This document shows positions 18,627-26,648 of a DNA stretch of 64,000 nt, in pieces; the first letter of the stretch is position 1, and each line of letters starts with the position of its first letter. Source of the DNA: Mesorhizobium sp. 65-26 (lineage in GTDB: Bacteria > Pseudomonadota > Alphaproteobacteria > Rhizobiales > Rhizobiaceae); NCBI GenBank assembly GCA_001899205.1, contig MKVL01000010.1:181166-245165 (forward strand). The letters run 5' to 3'. Position numbers and translations under genes: made by a program. The notes under the pieces are model-generated. The model did no database searches and had not been told where the DNA came from. It saw nothing but the letters and a program-made list of their open reading frames with translations.

Positions 18627-18905
18627 ATGAGCCATACGATCCGCCACAAGCAAAAGCTTCTCGCCCGCGTTCGCCGCATCCGCGGCCAGGTGGAGGCCGT
18701 CGAACGCGCCCTCGAAAGCGAGGCCGGTTGCGATGCCGTCATGCACCTGATCGCCGGCGCGCGCGGCGCGATGACGGGCCTGATGGCCGAAGTGGTCGAG
18801 GACCATGTGCGCACGCATCTGGTCGATGCCGAGCGCCATCCGGACGCGCTCAACGGCGAGGCCGTCGACCAACTTCTCGATATTGTCCGCACCTACCTGA
18901 AGTGA
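18627..18905 (+). CDS. dmeR: RcnR/CsoR-family nickel/cobalt-responsive repressor DmeR
   Basis: A 92-residue all-helical metal-sensing repressor. Beginning at MSHTIRHKQKLL, all four nickel/cobalt ligands of RcnR are present: H3, C35, H60 and H64, with the family DNA-contact helix VRRIRGQVEAVERAL. H3 and H64 separate it from formaldehyde-sensing FrmR and copper-sensing CsoR. Without metal it should bind the G-tract operator just upstream and repress itself and the following exporter; metal binding releases it. The same dmeR-dmeF pair is known from Rhizobium leguminosarum and Agrobacterium. The ATG at 18627 restores the correct N-terminal ligand. Confidence 0.9.
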   Translation: MSHTIRHKQKLLARVRRIRGQVEAVERALESEAGCDAVMHLIAGARGAMTGLMAEVVEDHVRTHLVDAERHPDALNGEAVDQLLDIVRTYLK

Positions 18906-18913
18906 GGTCCGCC

Positions 18914-20170
18914 ATGGCCGCCATCCCGTTGCACAGCCACGTCTTCCTCGGCGAGGAGCATACCACCAGCGAACGAAGGACCTGGGCGGTGATCTGGCTC
19001 TGCGCGGCGATGATGCTGGCCGAGATCGTCGGCGGCCTGCTGTTCGGGTCGATCGCGCTGGTCGCCGACGGGCTGCACATGAGCACCCATGCCGGCGCGT
19101 TGCTGCTTGCGGCGCTCGCCTACACCTATGCCCGCCGCCATGCCGCCGATCCGCGCTTCACCTTCGGCACCGGCAAGCTCGGCGATCTCGCCGGCTTCAC
19201 CAGCGCCATCATCCTGGCGATGATCGCCCTGCTGATCGGCTATGAATCCGTGGTCAGGCTGTTCGAGCCGGTGCCAATCCGCTTCTCGGAGGCCATTCCC
19301 GTGGCCATTCTCGGTCTTGCCGTCAACATCGCCAGCGCCTGGCTGCTCGGCGGCGGTGCCCATGGGCATGGACACGATCATGGCCACCCGCATGGGCACG
19401 GCCACCCGCATGGGCACGGTCATGCCCATGACCATGACCACGGGCACGGGCATGATGAGACGCATCGCATCGCCACCGACGCTGGAGAGGTGGTGCTCGA
19501 AGTGTTCGAGGACGGCGTGCCGCCACGCTTCAGGCTGACCGGGCCGGAGCTTGCCGCCAGCGCCGTCACGATCGAGACCGTGCGGCCGGACGGGACGCGG
19601 CAGCGCTTTGCCTTCGTCGGTCGCGGCGACGGACTGGAATCGGTGGACGAGATCCCGGAGCCGCACGCCTTCGTGGCCAACGTCACCATCGACGGACGTA
19701 GCCATGCGATCCGGTTCGAGGAGCACGAGCATGCGCAGGGCAGAACGGCGCGGGACAACAACATGCGCGCCGCCCTCGTGCATGTCATCGGCGACGCGGC
19801 CGTCTCGGTGCTGGTGATCGTCGGGCTTGTCCTTGCCCAGGCCTTCGGCTGGCTGTGGATGGACCCGCTCGCCGGCATCGTCGGCGCCGTTGTCATCGCA
19901 AGCTGGGCTTTCGCGCTGATCCGCGACACAGGCGCCATCCTGCTCGACATGAATCCCGACCGGGGCATGGCGGAGAAACTGCGCCAGACGATCGAAAGCG
20001 AGGGCGACGAGATCGCCGACCTGCATCTTTGGCGATTGGGACCGGGGCACCTCGGCGCCATCGTCTCCGTCGTCACGAAGGCCCGGCGCGGGCAGGACTA
20101 TTATCGCGCCCGGCTGGCGCGGTTCCGCTCGCTCTCACACCTCACCATCGAGGTCCGGCAGGCGGCCTAG
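18914..20170 (+). CDS. dmeF: Cation diffusion facilitator DmeF (nickel/cobalt efflux)
   Basis: A 418-residue CDF exporter. Membrane segments flank the metal sites D52/H55/H59 in helix 2 (ADGLHMSTHAG, the form typical of DmeF) and H290/D294 in helix 5 (HVIGD). Between helices 4 and 5 is a strongly His-rich loop (about 150-184, alternating Gly-His and Asp-His) followed by an inserted domain of about 90 residues (186-273) that ordinary CDFs lack but DmeF-type proteins have. It should export Ni2+ or Co2+ in exchange for protons. The start is 9 bases after dmeR, one operon. Confidence 0.92.
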   Translation: MAAIPLHSHVFLGEEHTTSERRTWAVIWLCAAMMLAEIVGGLLFGSIALVADGLHMSTHAGALLLAALAYTYARRHAADPRFTFGTGKLGDLAGFTSAIILAMIALLIGYESVVRLFEPVPIRFSEAIPVAILGLAVNIASAWLLGGGAHGHGHDHGHPHGHGHPHGHGHAHDHDHGHGHDETHRIATDAGEVVLEVFEDGVPPRFRLTGPELAASAVTIETVRPDGTRQRFAFVGRGDGLESVDEIPEPHAFVANVTIDGRSHAIRFEEHEHAQGRTARDNNMRAALVHVIGDAAVSVLVIVGLVLAQAFGWLWMDPLAGIVGAVVIASWAFALIRDTGAILLDMNPDRGMAEKLRQTIESEGDEIADLHLWRLGPGHLGAIVSVVTKARRGQDYYRARLARFRSLSHLTIEVRQAA

Positions 20171-20196
20171 CGCCGCTCATGCGAAACGCCGGGAGC

Positions 20197-20253
20197 CGAC
20201 GCAACCGCTGCGTCGTTCCTGAAGCCACCTCTTCGAAAGGCCCGGGCCTTTCG
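20197..20253. terminator. Bidirectional terminator hairpins between dmeF and a convergent gene
   Basis: A perfect 20-bp palindrome at 20234-20253 (CGAAAGGCCCGGGCCTTTCG) and a second hairpin at 20197-20215 (CGACGCA/TGCGTCG) occupy the short gap between two convergent genes. There is no long T-tract, so termination efficiency is uncertain. Confidence 0.6.
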
Positions 20254-20261
20254 GGAACAGC

Positions 20262-20912
20262 CTAGAGATCGTCCAGGTGCTTCTGCAGCCGTGACGAGAG
20301 CTGCGACCACAGCGAAGTCCGTTCGGCAGTGCTCGGCGAGGCAGCGGTCGTCACGGCTTTTGCCTGTGGGTTGTCCGCCGGCTGTGGCTGCACCTTTGGT
20401 TCAGGTTCAGGTGGTGGTGGCTGGTGGTTTATCCTGGCGATTTCGAGCAGCTTGCCTGCAAAGGCGCTGATGTCCGAGCTGAGCTGGGCAAGGGCCGCCG
20501 GTCCGCCGGCGCTGTTCGCCATCGGCTGGAGCCTTTTCATCAGGCCTTCGAATTCGTCGCGCAGGCCGTCCGATTTCCCCGGCGCGTCAGAGCGCGCGCC
20601 CACCGCATCGACGTTGGCGGACGTGGTCGCCGCCGGCAGGTTCTGCTGCTCTTCGCCTTCTTTCCCGTAAGCGGTGAAGGCCGCGTGAAAATAGGGCGTG
20701 GAGTAGCTGTGGGATGTCGTGGCGCTCTGGCTTTCGACGAAGGCGGTCAGGGCCTGCCGGATCGAGGCCAGGCTGCGTGGATCGGCCGAGGGAGATGCCG
20801 CCGGGGTTGCCGGGGGCGCGGCCTCGACGGGCTGCGACGAGCCGGAAGAACGATGTGCCGACGCCTCTGAGCTGGGGGTTGGAAGCTGCGACCTGATCGA
20901 GGCGAGCGACAT
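20262..20912 (-). CDS. Hypothetical low-complexity protein, Ser/Pro/Ala-rich
   Basis: A 216-residue protein I do not recognise. The first 45 residues are Ser/Pro/Ala-rich and disordered-looking; a motif occurs twice (MSLASIRSQL at the N-terminus and RSLASIRQAL at about 46-55). Residues 110-165 look helical (GLRDEFEGLMKRLQPMANSA and a following LSSDISAFAGKLLEIARI). A proline-rich linker (QPPPPEPEPKVQPQP) precedes a short amphipathic end (SLWSQLSSRLQKHLDDL). There is no signal peptide or membrane helix. An AT-rich promoter-like stretch lies upstream (20938-20995). The Ser-rich N-terminus could suit a secreted substrate, but nothing else supports that. Confidence 0.65.
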   Translation of the reverse strand: MSLASIRSQLPTPSSEASAHRSSGSSQPVEAAPPATPAASPSADPRSLASIRQALTAFVESQSATTSHSYSTPYFHAAFTAYGKEGEEQQNLPAATTSANVDAVGARSDAPGKSDGLRDEFEGLMKRLQPMANSAGGPAALAQLSSDISAFAGKLLEIARINHQPPPPEPEPKVQPQPADNPQAKAVTTAASPSTAERTSLWSQLSSRLQKHLDDL

Positions 20913-20997
20913 GGGCGTGAACCGTTAGATCATCCTTCCTCGTGTCGTAGAGCCATTGGGTAAAATTTCGAGTAAACGACAAACTTAACAAATTATG

Positions 20998-21042
20998 AAA
21001 AAGTCGCGTACCGCCGGGGCTGACCGGGAGAGGGTCAGCCCC
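20998..21042 (-). terminator. Terminator of the inositol-type operon
   Basis: Arms GGGGCTGACC (21016-21025) and GGTCAGCCCC (21033-21042) form a 10-bp stem overlapping the last codons of the RpiR-like gene. Read on the minus strand it is followed after 12 bases by a run of T, a reasonable Rho-independent terminator. Confidence 0.6.
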
Positions 21043-21358
21043 GCGTCGCGCCTTCGCGAAGCTGCGCGCGCACCGCGTCGCGGAAGCTGCGGAAACCGGG
21101 ATAGCCGAGGCAGGCGAGAAGCCGGACGAGCGTGGTGGTCGGAAGGCCGGTGGCCTCGGCCATGCCGGCGGCGGTCATGAAGGCCGCGTCGGCCCACTGT
21201 CGTCGCAGGAAATCGCCGAGCGCCGGATGCTTGGCGACGAGCCGGGGTTCGCAGGCCAGCGCCGCGACCAGGGCCGGCGGCGGCGCCGGCCTTCCGGCGC
21301 GCGCCAGTATCGTTCCGCCGGGAACCGGCCTGGGAGCAAGCAACTCGATATTCCCCAT
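21035..21358 (-). CDS. HTH-only RpiR/MurR-family protein, possibly truncated iol regulator
   Basis: A 107-residue protein with just the RpiR N-terminal helix-turn-helix domain: residues 28-100 contain HPALGDFLRRQWADAAFMTA, then MAEATGLPTTTLVRLLACLG and YPGFRSFRDAVRAQL. The sugar-phosphate-binding SIS domain (about 150 further residues) is missing. GAGG at good spacing precedes the ATG. In rhizobia the iol regulator IolR is a full-length RpiR protein, and this lies at the end of an iol-type operon, so a decayed iolR is a reasonable guess. It could still bind DNA. Confidence 0.6.
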   Translation of the reverse strand: MGNIELLAPRPVPGGTILARAGRPAPPPALVAALACEPRLVAKHPALGDFLRRQWADAAFMTAAGMAEATGLPTTTLVRLLACLGYPGFRSFRDAVRAQLREGATRG

Positions 21359-21367
21359 CGTCGCGCC

Positions 21368-21480
21368 TCAAAACCGAACCTGTTCGAAGCGACCGGACTT
21401 CGCCGAGGCCAGTGTCGCCTCGCTTGGGATCATCGCCTTGCGACCGTCGGCGGCGCCGCAGACGGATTGCAGGAAGCTGT
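21368..21480 (-). pseudogene. Remnant of a second Gfo/Idh/MocA oxidoreductase (3' end only)
   Basis: The minus-strand frame ending at 21368 reads ADGRKAMIPSEATLASAKSG then RFEQVRF-stop. The last residues of the intact iolG-like gene at 22562 read SDGRKAMILCEAALASARSG then RFEPVKL-stop. About 32 of the final codons are clearly homologous; upstream of about 21480 the similarity stops. This is the tail of a paralogous dehydrogenase left after deletion, next to the HTH-only RpiR gene. Confidence 0.7.
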
Positions 21481-21575
21481 CATCCTGCTTTCGGCGGATA
21501 TCCATGGGGTCCCGATGCGATTGTCGCTCCGAACCAGGGAGAAGTTCATCGGTCACTCTTCCAGCGTCCGCCGTT

Positions 21576-22529
21576 TCACGGCTGTCCGCCTCCAGCCAGA
21601 TTGATCGCGACGTTGCGCAGCAACGCCACGGATTTGCGCATGCCTTCCATCGGCGACAGCATCATGTCCTCGTGCTCGATCGAGAGCACGTCGTCGTAGC
21701 CGACCTGCTTCAGCGCCGTGCAGAACTGCCGCCACCAGGTCTCGCCGTGTCCGTAGCCCAGCGTAATGTAATTCCAGGCCCGGTCGGCATAGTGGTTTGG
21801 CGGACGCGCATCGAGGACGCCGTCGATGGCAGTCGGTATCGGTTCGATGCGTGTGTCCTTGGCGTGCACGTAGTAGATGGCCGAGCCAAGCTTGCGCACG
21901 GCGGCGATGGGGTCGGCGCCCATCCACAGCGGGTGGCTGGGATCGTAGTTCGCGCCGACGGTCTCGCCGACGGCATCGCGAAGCCGCAACAGTGTCTGGA
22001 CGTTGTACACGGCCTGATGGCCATGCAGTTCAAGGCACAATTTGCCTATGCCGAGATTGTTCGCGAACCTGACCAGATCGCGCCAGTAGGGAATGATGCA
22101 ATCGTCCCACTGGTAACGCTGGATGTCGGCGCATTCGGGCGGCCAGTCGGTGATGATCCAGTTGGGGTTGGCATCACCCGGGCCGCCGGGCAGCCCGGAC
22201 ATCATCACCACGCGATCGATCCCCAGAAGGCTCGCCAGCCGGATCGTGTCCTCGGTCACCTGACGATGCTGCTTGCCCTGCGGGCCAGGGTGCAGCGGGT
22301 TGCCCGAGCAGTTGAGCGCCGCGATCGTCAGCCCGTGGTCGCGGATCCTGGCGACGAATTCGGCGCGGGTCGCCGCGCTGTCCAGCATGGCCGCGAGATC
22401 GATGTGCGGTGCCGATGACCAGTTACCGCAGGCGAACTCCAACGCTTCCAGTCCGAGTTCGGCCGAGGCGCGCAGCATCTCGTCCAGGGAGAGATTGCCC
22501 AGGCTGTCGGTGATCATGCCAATCTTCAT
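21576..22529 (-). CDS. Sugar phosphate isomerase/epimerase (xylose-isomerase-like TIM barrel)
   Basis: A 317-residue AP-endonuclease-2/xylose-isomerase-like TIM barrel. It starts MKIGMITDSLGNLSLDEMLR and has metal-site candidates in CLELHGHQAVYN, GANYDPSHPLWMG (Asp/His), YVHAKDTRI and SIEHEDMM (Glu). The family contains IolE, IolH, IolI and other isomerases acting on inosose or keto-sugars. AAGGGAG precedes the ATG at 22529; the same frame stays open upstream through the neighbouring gene but that part is not coding. It follows the iolG-like dehydrogenase by 32 bases and is probably an isomerase or epimerase in polyol catabolism. Confidence 0.85.
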   Translation of the reverse strand: MKIGMITDSLGNLSLDEMLRASAELGLEALEFACGNWSSAPHIDLAAMLDSAATRAEFVARIRDHGLTIAALNCSGNPLHPGPQGKQHRQVTEDTIRLASLLGIDRVVMMSGLPGGPGDANPNWIITDWPPECADIQRYQWDDCIIPYWRDLVRFANNLGIGKLCLELHGHQAVYNVQTLLRLRDAVGETVGANYDPSHPLWMGADPIAAVRKLGSAIYYVHAKDTRIEPIPTAIDGVLDARPPNHYADRAWNYITLGYGHGETWWRQFCTALKQVGYDDVLSIEHEDMMLSPMEGMRKSVALLRNVAINLAGGGQP

Positions 22530-22561
22530 TTCGGTGCTCCCTTTGACGTCAGGCCATCTGC

Positions 22562-23554
22562 TCAGAGCTTCACAGGTTCGAACCTGCCGGACCTTGCGGA
22601 GGCAAGGGCCGCCTCGCAAAGGATCATGGCTTTGCGGCCGTCGCTGGCCGTGACGGCAGGCTTCCTGCCTGTTTCGACGCATGTGATGAAGTGATCGATC
22701 TCTGCGGCGTAGGACTCGGCATAGCGTTCGACGAAGAAATAGTAGGGCTTGTCGCGCGATATGCCCTTGCCGCCGTACATTTCGACCGAGGTCGGCAGCC
22801 GGTTGCCGGCCTGCAGCATGCCGTCGGCGCCATGCACCTCGATGCGCTGGTCGTAGCCATAGGCGGCCCTGACGCTGTTGTTGATGTGGCACTGCCGGCC
22901 GGACGCGGTTCGCAGGATGAACATCGCCGTATCGTAGTCGCCGAGCTTCCTGTATTGCGGCGCCACCAGCGAGGAGCCGGTCGCGAACAGCTCGACAGGT
23001 TCCTCGTCGAGCAGGTTCCGCGCCATGTCGAAGTCGTGAATCGTCATTTCGCGAAAGACGCCCCCGCCGCCGGCCAGTGCGTCCTCGGTTTCGGGCTCTG
23101 GGTCGCGGCTGGTGATGATGACCTGCTCGACCGCGCCGATCTCGCCGCCGGCGAGGCGCTCCTTCAGCGACCGGAAGCTCGGATCGAAGCGGCGGTTGAA
23201 GCCGATCTGGAACGGGACGCCCGCTTTCTCGACCGCTGCCAGGCACTCGTCGGTGCGCTTGAGGTCGAGATCGATCGGCTTCTCGCAGAAGATCGCCTTG
23301 CCGTTCGCTGCCGCGGCCATGGCGAGGTCGGCATGGGTGCGTGTCGCCGAGGCGATAAAGACCATTTTCACCGACGGATCGTTCATCACAGTCCCGGTGT
23401 CGGCGATCTCGGCGCCGGTGACGGCGGCGACCTCGGCGGCGGCTGTGCGATTGGGGTCGACGATGTAGCGCAGCCGCACCCTTGGGTGGCGCGCGAGATT
23501 GCCCGCATGCACACGGCCGATCAGCCCCACCCCGAACAGACAAACATCCATCAT
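22562..23554 (-). CDS. iolG: Gfo/Idh/MocA oxidoreductase, inositol 2-dehydrogenase-like
   Basis: A 330-residue NAD(P)-dependent dehydrogenase. The Rossmann motif FGVGLIGRVHAG is at residues 7-18, and the EKP motif (91-93, K92) and MTIHDFDMAR segment with H173 are those of inositol dehydrogenases. The catalytic Asp four residues before that His appears to be Glu169 here, a conservative change. It should oxidise myo-inositol or a close relative to an inosose. It lies in the same operon as iolE and an ABC importer. The specific substrate could be a different inositol isomer or methyl-inositol. Confidence 0.82.
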   Translation of the reverse strand: MMDVCLFGVGLIGRVHAGNLARHPRVRLRYIVDPNRTAAAEVAAVTGAEIADTGTVMNDPSVKMVFIASATRTHADLAMAAAANGKAIFCEKPIDLDLKRTDECLAAVEKAGVPFQIGFNRRFDPSFRSLKERLAGGEIGAVEQVIITSRDPEPETEDALAGGGGVFREMTIHDFDMARNLLDEEPVELFATGSSLVAPQYRKLGDYDTAMFILRTASGRQCHINNSVRAAYGYDQRIEVHGADGMLQAGNRLPTSVEMYGGKGISRDKPYYFFVERYAESYAAEIDHFITCVETGRKPAVTASDGRKAMILCEAALASARSGRFEPVKL

Positions 23555-23614
23555 GCGTTCGACTTTCCTGTCAGGCCGCGCCTTCGCGGGACGGCCGGTT
23601 TGCCTGAGCGGCGT

Positions 23615-24433
23615 TCATTTCACCGCGCCCATGGTGAGTCCTCGCACCAGATGGCGCTGCACCAGGAGCGCGAAGAAGACGATCGGCAGCGCGCCGATGA
23701 CGCCGGCCGCCGCCATAGAGGCCCAGTCCGTGTCGATGCGGCCGATCAGCGTCGCGGTGCCGCGCGGCATCGTCATGGCACGGGGCGTCGCCGTCAGCGC
23801 CAGCGCGAAGAGAAACTCGTTGAAGGTCACCAGCACCGCGAAAATGGCGGTCGCCGCGAGCCCTGGCGCGGCCAGCGGCAGCGTGATGCGGCGGAAGGCG
23901 CCGAAGCGCGAATCGCCGTCGACCATCGCGGCTTCCTCGAGATCGACGGGGATCTCGCGGAAGAAGCTCTCCATCATCCAGACGCAGAAGGTGACGTTGA
24001 AGGCGGTGTAGGTTGCGATCAGGCCGAGCCAACTGTCGAGCAGGCCGAGGCTGAGCATCAGCAGATAGACGGGGATCAGTATGACGACCGGCGGGATGAT
24101 GCGCAGCGTCAAGAGGAACAGGCCGACCTTGCGCTCCGCGGCGAAAGGCAGGCGGAACCTGGCGATCGCATAGGCGCCCATCGCGCCGACGATGAGCGCG
24201 ATGGCGACGGAGAAGAAGGTCACCACGAGCGAATTGGTGAGATAGGAACCGAACTGCTTTTCGGTGAACAACCTGATGTAGTTGTCCAGCGTCGGCACGT
24301 GCGGATAGAGCGTGCCTTCCTGCGTGATCTCGCGGTTGGACTTGAGCGAGGTCGAGACCAGCCAGTAGATCGGCAGCAGCACGACCGCCAGGATGAAGAC
24401 TGTTGTGAGGATACGGGCAAGGCGACTGCTCAT
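23615..24433 (-). CDS. Carbohydrate ABC transporter permease (MalG type)
   Basis: A 272-residue inner-membrane permease with six hydrophobic segments and the EAA loop FREIPVDLEEAAMVDGDSRFGAF (about residues 166-188) that contacts the ATPase. Its ATG at 24433 overlaps the stop of the upstream permease by four bases (ATGA), so translation is coupled. With the MalF-type partner, the binding protein and the ATPase it forms a CUT1 importer in the inositol-type operon. Confidence 0.92.
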   Translation of the reverse strand: MSSRLARILTTVFILAVVLLPIYWLVSTSLKSNREITQEGTLYPHVPTLDNYIRLFTEKQFGSYLTNSLVVTFFSVAIALIVGAMGAYAIARFRLPFAAERKVGLFLLTLRIIPPVVILIPVYLLMLSLGLLDSWLGLIATYTAFNVTFCVWMMESFFREIPVDLEEAAMVDGDSRFGAFRRITLPLAAPGLAATAIFAVLVTFNEFLFALALTATPRAMTMPRGTATLIGRIDTDWASMAAAGVIGALPIVFFALLVQRHLVRGLTMGAVK

Positions 24434-25335
24434 GACGCGTCGATCCTGCGCAGCAGCCTGATGGCGCTGAAGGCGAGCGCGAGCACGACAAGGCCGATCG
24501 TCACGAACAACGCCGCCGCATATCCGGTCTGCTGGAACTTGAAGGCGGTGTCGTAGCCGTAGATCGAGATCAGCCTCGTGGCCTCGCCCGGCCCGCCGCG
24601 GGTCAGCACGAAGACCTGGTCGAAGGTGCCGAAGGCATCGATGGCCCTGAGCACGATCGCCACCGCCAGCACCGGTCGCATCATCGGGAACGTGAGATCG
24701 GCAAAGACGCGCCAGGCGCCGGCGCCGTCGACGCGCGCCGCCTCGAACGGCTCGTGCGGCAGCGATTGAAGTCCCGCGAGCAGGATCAGGAACATCAGCG
24801 GCGTCCACTCCCAGACGTCGAGCACGACGAGGCCGATGAAGGCGTTGAGCGGGTTGCCGAGGATCTGCACCTCGCCGCCGCCCATGGCGTTCGAGAGCGC
24901 CGTCAGCATGCCGGCGTCGCTGGCGTAGATCAGGCGGAAAACAATGGCGACGACGACCGGCGTGATCACCATCGGAATGATGAGCACCGTGCGCAGCAAC
25001 CTGATGCCGCGGAATTCGTGCAGGCAAAACAGGGCCAGCGCGAAGCCCAGTACCGCCTCGAAGGACACCGACAGCGCGACGAACTTCACGGTCACCCAGA
25101 GCGCGTTGAGGAACTGCGCATCGCTCCACAGGTGCAGATAGTTCTGGAAGCCGGCGTCGGCGACCGGTGAGCCATAGCGATAGACCCTGGTGCTGGCGCG
25201 CAGGCCGTCCCAGAGCGGGTAGACGAGCACGCCGAGCACGATCATCAGGCCCGGCGCCAGCATGAGATATGGGAGGGCGAGGTCGAGCCCCGCCCCCTGC
25301 AGGCGATACCTGCGTGCCTGCGTCGCGCCTTGCAT
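24430..25335 (-). CDS. Carbohydrate ABC transporter permease (MalF type)
   Basis: A 301-residue membrane permease with six predicted helices, the first at about 16-38 (LDLALPYLMLAPGLMIVLGV), and an EAA loop SLPHEPFEAARVDGAGAWRVF near residues 191-211. The start codon overlaps the stop of the binding-protein gene by one base. It pairs with the downstream MalG-type protein in a CUT1 importer for a polyol or its glycoside. Confidence 0.92.
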   Translation of the reverse strand: MQGATQARRYRLQGAGLDLALPYLMLAPGLMIVLGVLVYPLWDGLRASTRVYRYGSPVADAGFQNYLHLWSDAQFLNALWVTVKFVALSVSFEAVLGFALALFCLHEFRGIRLLRTVLIIPMVITPVVVAIVFRLIYASDAGMLTALSNAMGGGEVQILGNPLNAFIGLVVLDVWEWTPLMFLILLAGLQSLPHEPFEAARVDGAGAWRVFADLTFPMMRPVLAVAIVLRAIDAFGTFDQVFVLTRGGPGEATRLISIYGYDTAFKFQQTGYAAALFVTIGLVVLALAFSAIRLLRRIDAS

Positions 25336-26648
25336 CAGTAGTAACCGGCCGTGGTCAGATAATCCTTGACCTGCTTGGCCGCATTGTCCAACGCCGCGCC
25401 GCCGCCCGAGCCTGCCTGCAGCGCCTTGTTGAGCTCGATGCCGAGCAGTTCCTCAACCTTGGCCCAGTCTGGCGTGCGGGGTCTCGGCAGCGCGCCGGCG
25501 TCGAGTTGCTGCAGGGCGACCGGGATCAGCCGGTTGCCGGGCTTGGCGATGCCGAAGGCGCTGCGCTTGACCGGGATCGAGCCCGCTTCCGAGAGCTTGG
25601 CCTGGGTTTCGGCGCTGACGTACCATTTCAGGAACTCGATCGAGTTCGCCTTGTTGGGCGCCGACTTCGGCACGCCGGCAATGAAGATGCCCATCTGGGC
25701 AATCGCCGACTGCTGCTTGGGCACGACGCCGAAATCGAGCTTGCCCGCCACCTTGGTCTGGGTGGGATCGTCCGCCTTCAGCGCGTTGCCCGAATACTGG
25801 ATGATGGCGCCGGCCTCTCCGCCGAGGATCGCCGCGCCCTCCTGGTCGGAGTCGAACTCGACCACGCCGCTCGGCGCGTTCTGCTTCATCGCGCCGACGA
25901 AGAAATCGGCGGAGGCCTTGCCTTCGGCGGAATTGAAGATCGGGTTCCACTTGTCGTCGAAGAAGGAGCCGCCGAACGACAGGAAGATCGGGTACCAACT
26001 GGTGACGATCGGGTTACCGGAGACACCCCGGAAGACGACCGGGTACTTGATCTTGCCGGCGGCGACGCCTTCCTTGCCCTTGGCGATCACCTCGTCCCAG
26101 GTCTTGGGCGCGCCGTTGGCGAAGACATCGTTGCGATAGGTAAGGGTCTGCAGGTCGCCGACGAAGGGCACGCAGATCAGCGTGGGCTTGGCATTCTCGA
26201 AGCCCTTGACGCGCGGTCCCTTCTGCGGCGGCCAGTAGCCCATGTCGATCATCGAGCCGATCCAGTCCTTGTCGGAGGCGTCTATGCCGCCGGCGCCGAG
26301 GTCCTCGAGCACGTTGGCGGCGCCGAACTGCGGCACCCAGGGATCGTCGAGCAGATAGAGGTCGTACTGGCCGGCGCCGCTATGGGCGTCGGCGAACCAC
26401 TTCTCCAGCGTCACGCCGTACTCATCCTCGAGGAACTCGATGTCGAAGCCCTGCTCCTTCGCCAGTGGGATGATCTTTTCCTTGAACGGCGTCAGCCCGC
26501 CATCGGCGAAGGCGCCGATGATGACCTTCTTGGCGGCGGCGCGCGCCGGCATCGGCAAGCCGAGCGTGGTGAGGGCGGTGGTGGCGAGCGCCAGGCCAAG
26601 CCCGCCCTTGATGACGGAGCGGCGAGTAAGTCTGCTGGAATGCATCAT
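25335..26648 (-). CDS. Extracellular sugar/polyol-binding protein, family 1, Tat-type signal
   Basis: A 437-residue periplasmic binding protein with a twin-arginine-like signal (RLTRRSVIKGGLGLALATTA) cleaved near ARA-AAKK. The mature part has the family features (VIIGAFADGGLTPFKEKIIP, LYLLDDPWVPQF, WKVGIGNPI-like loops and VSGNPIVTSW). GGGAGAGTGA lies before the double ATG at 26645-26648. It delivers the ligand to the two permeases immediately downstream. The operon context (iolE, iolG-like) points to an inositol-like ligand, although inositol importers in rhizobia are usually of the CUT2 class. Confidence 0.92.
   Translation of the reverse strand: MMHSSRLTRRSVIKGGLGLALATTALTTLGLPMPARAAAKKVIIGAFADGGLTPFKEKIIPLAKEQGFDIEFLEDEYGVTLEKWFADAHSGAGQYDLYLLDDPWVPQFGAANVLEDLGAGGIDASDKDWIGSMIDMGYWPPQKGPRVKGFENAKPTLICVPFVGDLQTLTYRNDVFANGAPKTWDEVIAKGKEGVAAGKIKYPVVFRGVSGNPIVTSWYPIFLSFGGSFFDDKWNPIFNSAEGKASADFFVGAMKQNAPSGVVEFDSDQEGAAILGGEAGAIIQYSGNALKADDPTQTKVAGKLDFGVVPKQQSAIAQMGIFIAGVPKSAPNKANSIEFLKWYVSAETQAKLSEAGSIPVKRSAFGIAKPGNRLIPVALQQLDAGALPRPRTPDWAKVEELLGIELNKALQAGSGGGAALDNAAKQVKDYLTTAGYY

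Noticed and set aside
21576-23543. A single 655-codon frame that could be read as a fusion of two proteins
   Set aside because: Its first half is an out-of-frame reading of the iolG-like gene. Only the part from 22529 to 21576 is a real protein, with its own ribosome site.
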